A DNA stretch of 64,000 bases. It comes from Oceanobacillus rekensis. GTDB lineage: Bacteria > Bacillota > Bacilli > Bacillales > Amphibacillaceae. The position numbers and the translations under genes are program-made. Below the pieces are notes generated by a model. It was not told the origin of the DNA and did no database searches. It was given only the letters and a program-made list of their open reading frames with translations. The DNA is taken from assembly GCF_002153375.1 (NCBI RefSeq), contig NZ_MTBQ01000004.1:186001-250000 (forward strand), in the 5' to 3' direction. Shown one piece after another: positions 53,453-62,438 of this stretch. Each line of letters opens with the position of its first letter. The first letter of the stretch is position 1.

Positions 53453-55847
53453 TTTCATCCTCCTTTTTGGCTTTTAGTTTGATGATTGAATATACACCAA
53501 TTCCAGCTATTAGAAGGACAACAACTTCAAGCATCGTATCAAATGCACGGAAATCTCCAAGAATTGAATTTACGATGTTTTTACCACCTGCAAGCTCATA
53601 GGAATTCTCAAAATAGCCAGAGATGGACTCGAATAATTTACCGCTTTGAACAGTAAGTGCAATAACAGTAAATACAATCCCAACTGAGATGGAAATAATT
53701 AAATTCACATTTCTTGACTTGCGTGGCACATCTTCCTTTTTCCATTCGGGGAGAAAATAATATGCCACAAGAAATAGAACAGTGGTAACAGTTTCCACAA
53801 TGATTTGTGTTAAAGCAAGATCAGGTGCACGGAAAATCACGAAAAACGTTGCGACCCCGTACCCGAGAATACTGTTTAATAAAATTGCTGTAAGTCTTGA
53901 TTTCGCAAATAAAACAGATATGCCAGCAATGATCATCACCAAAACAAGGATCCATTCAAATTCAGAAACAGATGAATTTCCTGATATATCAAATGCATAT
54001 ACACCTGTATAGATAATGGTCCCGCCAATAGCGACAATAAAGAAAAGATAAATATATACCATATAATCGCGAAGGTATCCGGTCATATAACTATTTGTAA
54101 TCGTTGTTGAATGCTCTTCTAATTTCTCAAGTGAATAACTGTAAAAGCTATTAAACGACCATTTTTCCGGGAATAGTTTATAAACAAAAGCCCATTTCTT
54201 TCTAGTTTTATATAATGCGAACCCAAAAATGATGACTCCAATCGTCATCCATAACTCCATACTTCGGAATCCATGCCAAGCAGAAATGGGAACACTAAGA
54301 TCGGCTGCTGGAAGGGAAGGAAAAATACCCATCATTGCAGGGGTCAATATATAATCTCCCAATACGTTCGGGAAGAAAAATATTCCGATAACAAGTAATG
54401 CCAAAATTCCTGGTGCAATCAGCATACCAACGGGGGGTTCATGTGCCGGGTGTTCTAGCCTTTCCTCTTTATATGGGCCGAAAAACGTTTGAAAAACGAT
54501 AATCATCGAATAGACAAAGGTAAAGATACTCGCTACCCAAGCGATAACGGGCAGGAGTGTACCCCAGGTATCCAAAGAGAATATACCAGCCTCACCAATT
54601 GTCAGAACAGCTGTAAAGAACATTTCCTTACTTAAGAATCCGTTAAAAGGTGGTAATCCTGCCATGGAAAAACTTCCGATCATGGCAATTGTAAATGTAA
54701 TAGGCATCAAGGTCACGAGACCACCAAGCCTTCTGAGGTCACGGGTTCCAACTTCATGATCGACGATTCCAACAACCATGAATAAGGCACCTTTAAATGT
54801 TGAATGATTTACGAGATGGAATAACGCTGCAAATGTAGCTTGCGTATAAACAACTGACACTGTGGAATTGCCAAAATGAAGTGCAGCAGAACCAATACCA
54901 AACATGCTCATAATCATACCAAGCTGACTCACCGTCGAGTATGCGAGCATTGCTTTCAAATCTGTTTGACGGACCGCACTAAAAGAGCCCCAGAAAAGGG
55001 TTAACAGACCGACACCTGTTACAAGCCAGAACCAAATTGACTCACCACCAAAAATTGGAGTAAAGCGAGCAACAAGGTATATTCCAGCCTTCACCATTGT
55101 TGCAGAGTGTAAATAAGCACTGACAGGTGTCGGAGCTTCCATCGCATCCGGAAGCCATATATGAAATGGAAATTGTGCTGATTTGGTAAAAGCACCAAGC
55201 AATAGGAGCAGCATTGCAGGGATAAACAAAGCGTGATCTGTAAAACTTCCAGCCATGGAAATAATTTCCCTAATACTCCATGTTCCGGTCATGATATAAA
55301 GCATAATAAAACCGATAAGCATTCCGAATCCACCACTCACTGTAATCAGCAATGACTTCTTTGCCCCATCCCTTGACCGTTTACGCTGATACCAGAAAGC
55401 AATCAATAGAAACGACGAAATACTAGTCAATTCCCAGAACACATAGAGCACCATGATATTATCTGACAGCACAACACCAAGCATTGCCCCCATAAAGAAC
55501 AATAAATAAGTGTAGAAACGCCCCAAAGATTCTTTGGAAGAAAGATAAAATATGGAATACAAAATGACAAGCGTACCAACTCCAGTAATTAGCAGGGCGA
55601 GAATCAGACTTAGACCATCTAGATAGGCTGTAAAGTTGATTCCATATGAGGGAATCCAATTAATTGTATTTGCAAATGTTTCTCCATTTGCTATCCGAGG
55701 AACATATCGTGCAAAGTAAATAAATAATACGAAAGACACAAGCATTGCAAACCAGCCAATATGTAGTTTCCGTATTTTATTATATAAGAAAGGAATTACT
55801 ATAGCTGCAATAAAAGGAAATATTATTGCAATATTCAACGTTGACAA
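53436..55847 (-). CDS. mrpA: Mrp Na+/H+ antiporter subunit A
   Basis: This 803-residue largest subunit starts at TTG 55847 after GGAGGTT. It corresponds to NuoL with an added C-terminal MrpB-like part (the usual fused form). The NuoL-like domain spans about residues 1-500, with the conserved glutamate in LYVFWELTSISSFLLIAFWY, lysine FTKSAQFPFHIWLPDAMEAPTPVSAYLHSATMVKAGIYL near residue 220, and AMLAYSTVSQLGMI. The first gene of the mrp operon, which exchanges Na+ for H+ and is central to alkaliphily and Na+ resistance. Confidence 0.95.
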   Translation of the reverse strand: MSTLNIAIIFPFIAAIVIPFLYNKIRKLHIGWFAMLVSFVLFIYFARYVPRIANGETFANTINWIPSYGINFTAYLDGLSLILALLITGVGTLVILYSIFYLSSKESLGRFYTYLLFFMGAMLGVVLSDNIMVLYVFWELTSISSFLLIAFWYQRKRSRDGAKKSLLITVSGGFGMLIGFIMLYIMTGTWSIREIISMAGSFTDHALFIPAMLLLLLGAFTKSAQFPFHIWLPDAMEAPTPVSAYLHSATMVKAGIYLVARFTPIFGGESIWFWLVTGVGLLTLFWGSFSAVRQTDLKAMLAYSTVSQLGMIMSMFGIGSAALHFGNSTVSVVYTQATFAALFHLVNHSTFKGALFMVVGIVDHEVGTRDLRRLGGLVTLMPITFTIAMIGSFSMAGLPPFNGFLSKEMFFTAVLTIGEAGIFSLDTWGTLLPVIAWVASIFTFVYSMIIVFQTFFGPYKEERLEHPAHEPPVGMLIAPGILALLVIGIFFFPNVLGDYILTPAMMGIFPSLPAADLSVPISAWHGFRSMELWMTIGVIIFGFALYKTRKKWAFVYKLFPEKWSFNSFYSYSLEKLEEHSTTITNSYMTGYLRDYMVYIYLFFIVAIGGTIIYTGVYAFDISGNSSVSEFEWILVLVMIIAGISVLFAKSRLTAILLNSILGYGVATFFVIFRAPDLALTQIIVETVTTVLFLVAYYFLPEWKKEDVPRKSRNVNLIISISVGIVFTVIALTVQSGKLFESISGYFENSYELAGGKNIVNSILGDFRAFDTMLEVVVLLIAGIGVYSIIKLKAKKEDESVEDQ

Positions 55848-56260
55848 GTTTTAACCTCCAATCAAAATACAGTCTGTCCCATTCTCCTCGAAAGATCACT
55901 ATAGGGAAGGTAAACTGGAAATAAAAAGAAATACTATTTATAAACTTACACAACAATATGGCAGAAGTGACATGTATGCCTCATACATCAACTGCTTAAG
56001 ACAGCCCCGAGACTATTAAAAGCGTATGCACGCCTTGAGTTTAAGTGGAATAAAAAGAGTGTAACAGCAAATTTAACATGCATTATTACAGTAGTTTCGT
56101 TGTCCATAAAAGAAGTAAGTTTTCTTAGGTTTTTTACTCTGAGGTAATAAGAACTATCTATTTTATTATACAGTAAAACCGGTGTTTATGCATTTTTTTA
56201 AAGCTAGGTTAGGGAAAACTTAAATTCACTGGTATTAATGTTCCAAATCGCGTATGCTAT

Positions 56261-56343
56261 AAGATATTCAAAGAGTGCTGCTTCGATAGTAAAGGTTCAA
56301 GAATATCGGGTAGGACTTTTTTACAAGTTTTTTTGAATATCTT
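56261..56343. repeat. Inverted repeat in the mrp/usp intergenic region
   Basis: AAGATATTCAAA (56261-56272) is the exact inverse of TTTGAATATCTT (56332-56343), and GAATATC occurs again between them. The 723-base region between mrpA and the next gene holds both divergent promoters, but I could not assign them. The role of the repeat is unknown. Confidence 0.4.
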
Positions 56344-56570
56344 TCTGCAATCTAAAATAAATAAAAAATATTGTCGCTTTTGGGTTCACGAGTACGAAAT
56401 AACGTGTTAGAATGATACAGTTTCAAAGATAAATAAGTAAAAAACCGTGGGTTCTCCCACATTTAATGAAGCGCAGTTCCCGGCGCATATCTTATCAGTT
56501 TCTTCTTGGAATCGGATCAGTTAAACCGGATAAATCGCTAATGAATATTATAAGAGGTGAACATACCGTC

Positions 56571-57251
56571 ATGAAAAAAATCAGAGGTCGGATGGATGAA
56601 AGCATCCTAGTGTGTGTTTATTATGGTCCCAATGGAGAGCGCCTGATCAAACGTGGTCATAAGCTATCTCAAATTATGGATTGTCCGTTGTATGTCTTAA
56701 CCGTAGATGCATTACCATATGATGAGTTTGATGCAGAGAAATCAGGATATGTGGACCGTTGGAAAGAGCTATGTGATGAATTGGATGTTGAAGATTTTAT
56801 TATTCGTGATAATGAAAAGCGCACATCTGTTAAGGCAATCGCAGAAGTGGCACATAACCATAACATTACACAAATTATTATCGGTCAAACTCCACAAAAC
56901 AGATGGGAAGAAATCACAAAAGGATCATATGTTAACGTACTATTACGTGAAATGTCCTTCATTGATATCCATATTGTATCCATTGACAGAACATATAAGA
57001 GCGTAGTCGATACAGAATTTGAAAAAGGTGTACGTGGATTCCTGCAAAAAGATGAAAAAGATACCTACAGATTAAGCTTTGTAAGATCAAAGGATAATTT
57101 GTATGAAGGTATTTTCTATAAAGAGATTGGAACAGACTTTAATAATGGTATATTTAAATTTATTAATAATAAAGGAAAAACATGCCAAGTTCATGTAACA
57201 GAGGACATGATAACCGGGCGACTAACAGAACCGCCAAACGTTAAAAAGTAA
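56571..57251 (+). CDS. Universal-stress/KdpD-type sensory domain protein
   Basis: The ATG at 56571 after AGAGGTG gives a 226-residue protein; earlier in-frame starts at 56466 and 56541 have no site. It reads MDESILVCVYYGPNGERLIKRGHKLSQIMDCPLYVLTVDALP and later HNITQIIIGQTPQNRWEEITKGSYVNVLLRE, the pattern of the UspA domain found in KdpD sensors and in free Usp proteins. The nucleotide-binding G-x2-G-x9-G is partly seen (GQTPQNR). The C-terminal 70 residues have no known domain. Its place beside the mrp operon suggests a role in ion or stress response; this is an inference. Confidence 0.7.
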   Translation: MKKIRGRMDESILVCVYYGPNGERLIKRGHKLSQIMDCPLYVLTVDALPYDEFDAEKSGYVDRWKELCDELDVEDFIIRDNEKRTSVKAIAEVAHNHNITQIIIGQTPQNRWEEITKGSYVNVLLREMSFIDIHIVSIDRTYKSVVDTEFEKGVRGFLQKDEKDTYRLSFVRSKDNLYEGIFYKEIGTDFNNGIFKFINNKGKTCQVHVTEDMITGRLTEPPNVKK

Positions 57252-57268
57252 TTTGAAACAAATATATT

Positions 57269-57312
57269 AAAGTGAAGAGCAGGATCCTCTACCGGTTCCT
57301 GCTCTTCACTTT
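57269..57312. terminator. Bidirectional terminator
   Basis: AAAGTGAAGAGCAGGA (57269-57284) pairs perfectly with TCCTGCTCTTCACTTT (57297-57312) between convergent genes. Confidence 0.93.
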
Positions 57313-57322
57313 AACTCACTTG

Positions 57323-58108
57323 CTAATACATATCTGGAACTCTGCTTTCAAAAACAGGGACAGCCTTGCGAATATCCTTTGCCAAGTCCAGTGAAATGGA
57401 CTCGACTAGTGTCTCTTCTTCTGTCTCACTGCCAATTTGTAATATTTTCCCCTGTGGATCAATAATCATGGAAGTCCCCGCAAAATCTTCTCCATTATAA
57501 TTACCTATTCGATTACAGGATACAACAAAAAATTGATTTTCAATGGCACGAGCTATTTGCAATGCCTTCCAGTGATCTTTCCTAGCTGTTGGCCATTCTG
57601 CAACGACATATAATACTTCTGCGCCTCCTAGAGCCAAAATCCTAGCAAGTTCAGGAAAACGTAAGTCATAACAAATGATGATTCCCATCTTTACACCGTC
57701 CAGTTCAAACAGTTGAACTTTCTCCGTACCCCCTGTCAGGTAAGCCGGTTCATCCAGCATTGGTACAAGATGAATTTTATCATACGTATACACAAGCTTG
57801 CCTTCTCGATTAACCACTAAACTGGTGTTATAAATGTTGCCGTTTTTGATATTGGCAATGGATCCACCAATAATATTTATATGATACGTTTTTGCAAGGC
57901 CCTGCAAGAAAGATGTTGTCGGTTCTCCGTCAGTATCCGCGAAGTCTGCTAAACTCTCAAGTGTATATGCAGTTGTCCACATTTCCGGAAGTACAATAAC
58001 ATCCGGTTTTTCCCTTTGAGCCGTCTCCTTTACCCACTTTTCCACCTTCAAACGATTCGCCTCCGGATTCCCCGGAACAATATCCATCTGATAAACCACC
58101 TGTTTCAT
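57323..58108 (-). CDS. Carbon-nitrogen hydrolase (nitrilase-family omega-amidase type)
   Basis: I prefer the ATG at 58108 (MKQVVYQMD) with upstream AAAGG. The 261-residue enzyme has the nitrilase-fold triad: Glu in VLPEMWTT, Lys in YDKIHLVPM and Cys in IICYDLRFPEL. It resembles B. subtilis YkrU/MtnU, an omega-amidase linked to methionine salvage, but the mtn genes are not next to it, so the substrate is open. Its ribosome site is provided by the edge of a dispersed repeat (58115-58174). Confidence 0.87.
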   Translation of the reverse strand: MKQVVYQMDIVPGNPEANRLKVEKWVKETAQREKPDVIVLPEMWTTAYTLESLADFADTDGEPTTSFLQGLAKTYHINIIGGSIANIKNGNIYNTSLVVNREGKLVYTYDKIHLVPMLDEPAYLTGGTEKVQLFELDGVKMGIIICYDLRFPELARILALGGAEVLYVVAEWPTARKDHWKALQIARAIENQFFVVSCNRIGNYNGEDFAGTSMIIDPQGKILQIGSETEEETLVESISLDLAKDIRKAVPVFESRVPDMY

Positions 58109-58114
58109 GGTGCC

Positions 58115-58174
58115 TTTCACTCCCCGATTTTTGTCGAATTTTGTAATGTAGCTGTACTTTTCGAGTTGCGGCTA
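58115..58174. repeat. 60-bp direct repeat, unit 1
   Basis: This 60-base unit is repeated at 58321-58380 with 58 of 60 bases identical. It contains TTGTCGAATTTTGTAATG and abuts the start of the amidase gene. The reverse complement resembles the region upstream of the Nudix gene (61.6-61.7 kb). Confidence 0.85.
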
Positions 58175-58320
58175 GTTCCGGCGACCAGGAGCTCTTAGAC
58201 TTCCTGACACCTTCGTACGATAAGTCAACATCGATTCACTTCGTTCATCGTGTTTCCTTTATCTCCTACGGTGCAGTCCAGTCTAATCGCTCCTAAACGG
58301 TCACCTCCACCTTCGTATAT

Positions 58321-58380
58321 TTTCACTCCCCGCTTTTTGTCGAATTTTGTAATGTAGCTGTACTTTTCGAGTTGCGACTA
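58321..58380. repeat. 60-bp direct repeat, unit 2
   Basis: Second copy of the 60-base unit (two mismatches to unit 1), lying just 3' of desR. The spacer between units contains TTCCGGCGACCAGGAGCTC, which also recurs inverted at 61.6 kb. Confidence 0.85.
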
Positions 58381-58388
58381 CATTTTAG

Positions 58389-58988
58389 TTATTTAAACCA
58401 GCCTTTTTCCTTCAATCTGGAGACAGCTTCAATGCGATTACTTACATGCAATTTATCCATAATCGTCGATACATAGTTCCTTACTGTTCCATTTGTTAAA
58501 TAGAGCTGACTTGCAATCTCTTTCGTGTTCTTTCCTTCAGCAATTAATTGTATCACTTGTTCTTCGCGTTCTGTTAATGGGTTTTCTTCTGAATAGGCCA
58601 TGTCTATTAACTCGGGAGCATATACTTTACGTCCACCCAAAATAACCCGAATCGAGTTTGCTAATTCCTCGCTTGGACTATCTTTCAGTAAGTACCCGCT
58701 TACATTAGCTTTACGCGCCCGTTCAAAGTATCCAGATCGGGCAAAAGTTGTTAGCACAATCACTTTACAAGAAGTATCTTTTAACACCTCTGCAGCATCC
58801 AATCCTGTCATAACAGGCATTTCGATATCCATAATACATATGTCTGGTTGATGCTGCTCGACTAATTGCAATACTTCCTGGCCATTTCTTGCCTGCCCGA
58901 CTACTTCCATATCATCTTCCATATCAAGTAAAGCACCTAATGCCCCCAGCAGTAGGCGTTGATCTTCTGCAATTACAATTCGTATCAT
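58389..58988 (-). CDS. desR: Response regulator DesR
   Basis: This 199-residue NarL/FixJ-type regulator has Asp54 as phosphorylation site in DICIMDIEMP and a LuxR-type helix-turn-helix near 140-185 (NPLTEREEQVIQLIAEGKNTKEIASQL). It ends EAVSRLKEKGWFK as in B. subtilis DesR. It overlaps the desK stop by 4 bp. When phosphorylated by DesK in cold it should activate des by binding its promoter. Confidence 0.94.
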   Translation of the reverse strand: MIRIVIAEDQRLLLGALGALLDMEDDMEVVGQARNGQEVLQLVEQHQPDICIMDIEMPVMTGLDAAEVLKDTSCKVIVLTTFARSGYFERARKANVSGYLLKDSPSEELANSIRVILGGRKVYAPELIDMAYSEENPLTEREEQVIQLIAEGKNTKEIASQLYLTNGTVRNYVSTIMDKLHVSNRIEAVSRLKEKGWFK

Positions 58989-60118
58989 AGAGATCCCCCC
59001 TGTCCCATTTGTTGAATCACTCTTGGTATGATAATAGTGAGTTTTGTCCCATTTATTGAATCTATTATTAAATTGCCATTAACAAAGTCAAGTCGCTCCT
59101 TCATGCCAATAATGCCATTTCCTTCAATGTAGTTGGTGTGTTGGATACCTTTTCCATTATCCTGAATGGTTACGACCCATTTTCCATTTGTATCGATAGT
59201 TGAAATCGTACATTGTGTTGCTTCACTATGTTTTACTACATTCGTTACAGCTTCCTTTACACACATACCTAATACATTCTCGACCAACTGTGGTATTTCC
59301 TCGAAATCTGGGTTACCTTCCAGATGGAATTCAATTTGAGCCGCATCAAGAAGCTGCCGCACACGGAGAATTTCTTCTTTTAGTTTAGTGCCTTTCATAC
59401 CGGCAACCAATTCACGAACTTCCTTTAAGGCCATCCTTGCCGTTTGATTAATATCCCTCAGTTCCAATGCTGCCGATTCTGGTTTTGCTTGAATTAATTT
59501 CCCTGCCAACTCACTTTTTAATCCAATTAAGGAAAGCTTTTGCCCCAGTGTATCATGTAAATCACGGGCAATTCTTTCGCGTTCTTCGACAACAAGCAAT
59601 TGGGTAATTATTTCTTGTGCATCCTCTAACTGATCCTCCAGCTTCTCACGTTTATTCCGATTATGCATATTAAATGGAAGCAAAATAACACCAATTAGGC
59701 AAATAATCACAAAAGGTATCTGATTGTAAAGAAATTGGCCTTGGGTGAAGAATCCAAGCGTTATGGCTGCTATGGTCGTTACAAGATGGGTGACATATAA
59801 CGTGATAAAGCCAGCTTTATTTTGAATATTACCAATGTAAAAGGCAAGAAATAATGAGAAATAAACATAGCCGAAGTAAATGGTCATCCCAATGCTTATA
59901 ACTATTTCTATTCCCACCGATACATAGACAGTCCATCCTTTTTTAATGAACGATAGACGATATGTAGTAAAAAACAATAAAATCAGCAGAAAGCCAATCA
60001 TAATTTCAGCAATCGTTGAGGACCTGAATATAAAATAAAATGGAAGCAGACAAAAAGCGATCCATGCAAAGAGGCTAAGCCCTGTATTTTTTGGGAATAT
60101 ATGGTACCAATTCTGCAA
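58985..60118 (-). CDS. desK: Membrane thermosensor histidine kinase DesK
   Basis: The start at TTG 60118 lies six bases after GGGAGAG and places the phospho-histidine at residue 188, the number known for B. subtilis DesK; the GTG at 60133 is less likely. The 377-residue protein has about five helices (residues 12-150). A coiled-coil follows, then the HisKA_3 box ERERIARDLHDTLGQKLSLIGL and the ATPase domain with NVVKHSEAT and DNGKGI. It should switch between kinase and phosphatase with membrane thickness and temperature. Confidence 0.94.
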   Translation of the reverse strand: MQNWYHIFPKNTGLSLFAWIAFCLLPFYFIFRSSTIAEIMIGFLLILLFFTTYRLSFIKKGWTVYVSVGIEIVISIGMTIYFGYVYFSLFLAFYIGNIQNKAGFITLYVTHLVTTIAAITLGFFTQGQFLYNQIPFVIICLIGVILLPFNMHNRNKREKLEDQLEDAQEIITQLLVVEERERIARDLHDTLGQKLSLIGLKSELAGKLIQAKPESAALELRDINQTARMALKEVRELVAGMKGTKLKEEILRVRQLLDAAQIEFHLEGNPDFEEIPQLVENVLGMCVKEAVTNVVKHSEATQCTISTIDTNGKWVVTIQDNGKGIQHTNYIEGNGIIGMKERLDFVNGNLIIDSINGTKLTIIIPRVIQQMGQGGSL

Positions 60119-60338
60119 CACAATCTCTCCCACCGTAAATTCTTAATTTATTTAAGTATAACAAAAGCACAGGGAACTGGCTTGGTTTATCAGCGAATCA
60201 ATCATAAAAGCAGAGCCGCCCGGTAAAGAAGAATGGCAGATTTGAGGAAAGTCCAATATGCTTAAGCTTTTTTAGGACGTGTCTCTTTATGTCCTTGATT
60301 TTAATTATCGCCATATTTTCATACCTTCTAAAATCATT

Positions 60339-60369
60339 AAAACCCTTCACATGTGCATGGAAGGGTTTT
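60339..60369. terminator. Terminator after des
   Basis: AAAACCCTTC (60339-60348) pairs with GAAGGGTTTT (60360-60369). By position it ends the des transcript, so desKR likely has its own promoter in 60134-60338. Confidence 0.8.
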
Positions 60370-60375
60370 TAATAA

Positions 60376-61428
60376 TTACTTTTGCGGTAAAGAGGTTTCT
60401 CTATTTTTTAGGCTCAAGTTTAGTCTGTGTTTACGTTTTAATTCTTTATATTCCTTAAAGCTTATAAACGATCTAGATGCCTGATCATACAATCTAAAAC
60501 GAATCGATTGCAAACTTGTTTTTAATGTTATCGTAGTTGCTTGGTGTAGTGGTGGTGTTGATTCATGTGCCTTTTCCAAATTATAATTAGGAACTCTTGG
60601 GCTTAAATGATGTACGTGATGGTAACCAATACTACCTGTTAACCACTCGAATACTTTCGGAAGCTTATAATACGAACTTCCATCCACAGCAGCTTTCACG
60701 TAATCCCATTCATCTTCATTTTCAAAATAGGAATCTTCAAATTGATGCTGTACATAGAACAACCATATACCTGCTGCTCCAGCAATAAAAAGAATAGGTA
60801 GCTGTATAATTAAAAATGCCTGCCAGCCAATTGCCCAGATTAGCAACGCATAAATAACCAAGATTGAAATGTTAATGATATACGTATTTAATCTTTCCTT
60901 ACGTTTTGCACCTTTTCGGTTAAAGCGGTTCGATATAAGAAAAAGAAATATCGGTCCTAATCCAAACAACACGATTGGAGTACGGTAAAGTCTGTAACTT
61001 AATTTACCCCAGAAGTTTGCTTCTTTATATTCTTCTACCGTCATGACCCAAACATCACCAGTTCCACGTTTATCGAGATTACTGCTTGTAGCATGGTGAA
61101 TTGAATGGTCTCGTTTCCACTTTTCAAAGGCAAAGTGTGTAATAATCCCGGTTATTGTCCCAAAGAACCGGTTAGCTTTTGCGTTTTTGAAAAATGACAT
61201 ATGTGTACAATCATGAAATATAATAAAGATGCGAATAACAAACCCTGCCGCAATGACCGAGATTGCAAGTGACAACCAAACGGATACTTGTAAACTTTGG
61301 TATGAAAGAAACCAAAGTAAAATAAATGGTACAATTGAATTAATTAGTTGAATAACACTTTTTTTCGTATCAGAACTCGCAAATGGGGCTACACTTTTTC
61401 TTAACTGTGCTTGTTTTTGTTTGCTCAT
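60376..61428 (-). CDS. des: Acyl-lipid/fatty acid desaturase Des
   Basis: This 350-residue integral membrane desaturase has three histidine boxes that bind the di-iron centre: HDCTH (about 72-76), HSIHH (about 108-112) and HHVHH (about 268-272). About four to six membrane helices are seen. It introduces double bonds in membrane lipids to keep fluidity at low temperature, as B. subtilis Des does. ATG follows GGAGG. Its promoter region has DesR-type dyads at 61493-61528. Confidence 0.94.
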   Translation of the reverse strand: MSKQKQAQLRKSVAPFASSDTKKSVIQLINSIVPFILLWFLSYQSLQVSVWLSLAISVIAAGFVIRIFIIFHDCTHMSFFKNAKANRFFGTITGIITHFAFEKWKRDHSIHHATSSNLDKRGTGDVWVMTVEEYKEANFWGKLSYRLYRTPIVLFGLGPIFLFLISNRFNRKGAKRKERLNTYIINISILVIYALLIWAIGWQAFLIIQLPILFIAGAAGIWLFYVQHQFEDSYFENEDEWDYVKAAVDGSSYYKLPKVFEWLTGSIGYHHVHHLSPRVPNYNLEKAHESTPPLHQATTITLKTSLQSIRFRLYDQASRSFISFKEYKELKRKHRLNLSLKNRETSLPQK

Positions 61429-61492
61429 TATTTATCCTCCTAATAAAGGTCTATCTGTACTTTATTTTAGGTTAATTCGCTTTATTTTATAA

Positions 61493-61528
61493 GTCATAAA
61501 CGTCATGAATGAATATGACAAATGTCAT
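61493..61528. promoter_or_regulatory. Predicted DesR operators upstream of des
   Basis: ATGACAAATGTCAT (61515-61528) is a perfect 6-2-6 palindrome, and GTCATAAACGTCATGA (61493-61508) carries the same TCAT/ATGA words. Both lie 65-100 bases before the des start, just upstream of a TATAAAAT-like -10 on the minus strand. Confidence 0.6.
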
Positions 61529-61594
61529 ATGGTAAAATTGGATAAATTAATAAAAATAGAGCAGGCAAAACATTCCACGCGACAATTACGACAG

Positions 61595-61738
61595 AAACCG
61601 GGGAGTGAGTCGATGTTGATTACGGAGGTGTCAGGAAGTCTGGTAAGCTCCCAGGAGCCGGAAACTAGCAGTCACTCGTATAGTCAAATCACTGTAACGA
61701 TTATTCGACAAAATCCGTGGAGTGACAGGCACCGAAAT
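61595..61738. repeat. GTGACAGGCACC element upstream of the Nudix gene
   Basis: It contains GTGAGTCGATGTTGATTACG, GGTGTCAGGAAGTCTGGTAA, GCTCCCAGGAGCCGGAAACT and ATTCGACAAAATCC, then GGAGTGACAGGCACC. The same words in the same order appear on the opposite strand at 58115-58260. Confidence 0.7.
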
Positions 61739-61762
61739 AGTGCATCGAAAGGGGATGAGGTT

Positions 61763-62383
61763 ATGGATGTGTCAGATATAATTGTAAAATTGCAGAATCG
61801 GGTACCATCTATTATGGGACATGAGAGTTTCAAAAAATCGGCTGTACTTGTTCCACTTGTTGAGATTGAAAATGAAACACATGTTTTATTTGAAGTCAGA
61901 TCGATGAGTATGCGCAGCCAACCTGGTGATATTTGTTTTCCAGGAGGGCGAATAGAATTAGATGATCCTGACCCCAGACATTGCGCAATCAGAGAGACGA
62001 CGGAAGAATTAGGCATCGTTACGGAAGCTATCAAAGAGGTTATACCACTTGATTATGTCATAAATGATTTAGGAAGGATTGTTTACCCATTTGTTGGCAG
62101 AATTACTAACCCGAAACAGATTATCCCGAATAAATCCGAAGTGGAAGAGGTTTTTACCGTTCCACTCTCTTATTTCGTCAATACAGTACCAAAGAAGTAT
62201 AAAGTTAATTTTCAAGTGTCTCCAGAGAATGATTTCCCTTATCACCTTATTGTTGGTGGTGAAGATTATAATTGGCAAGTTCGGCATATCGAAGAGCTGT
62301 TTTACCAATATGACGGGAAAGTGGTTTGGGGATTAACTGCGAAGATACTAACACACTTTATTAGTTTATTGCATAATGAATAA
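61763..62383 (+). CDS. Nudix hydrolase, CoA pyrophosphatase type
   Basis: The ATG at 61763 has AAAGGGGATGAGG upstream; the frame opens further upstream only through a repeat. This 206-residue protein has the Nudix box in GGRIELDDPDPRHCAIRETT EELGI and the preceding MRSQPGDICFPGG, typical of the CoA-specific NudL/YeaB group. It should cleave coenzyme A or its oxidised derivatives to 4'-phosphopantetheine and 3',5'-ADP. Confidence 0.9.
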   Translation: MDVSDIIVKLQNRVPSIMGHESFKKSAVLVPLVEIENETHVLFEVRSMSMRSQPGDICFPGGRIELDDPDPRHCAIRETTEELGIVTEAIKEVIPLDYVINDLGRIVYPFVGRITNPKQIIPNKSEVEEVFTVPLSYFVNTVPKKYKVNFQVSPENDFPYHLIVGGEDYNWQVRHIEELFYQYDGKVVWGLTAKILTHFISLLHNE

Positions 62384-62386
62384 CTC

Positions 62387-62424
62387 AAAAAGCACATGAG
62401 AAGTCATTCTCTCATGTGCTTTTA
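62387..62424. terminator. Bidirectional terminator
   Basis: AAAAGCACATGAG (62388-62400) pairs with CTCATGTGCTTTT (62411-62423) between convergent genes. Confidence 0.88.
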
Positions 62425-62438
62425 TTTGTTTTAAACCA

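Noticed and set aside
56440-56570. Possible riboswitch or structured leader before the Usp-like gene
   Set aside because: A GTGGG/CCCAC hairpin is visible, but conserved elements of the ydaO (c-di-AMP), M-box, yybP or preQ1 classes could not be matched.
61505-61762. N-terminal extension of the Nudix protein
   Set aside because: The first 86 codons cross the des promoter, the DesR dyads and a dispersed repeat; a good ribosome site marks the real start at 61763.
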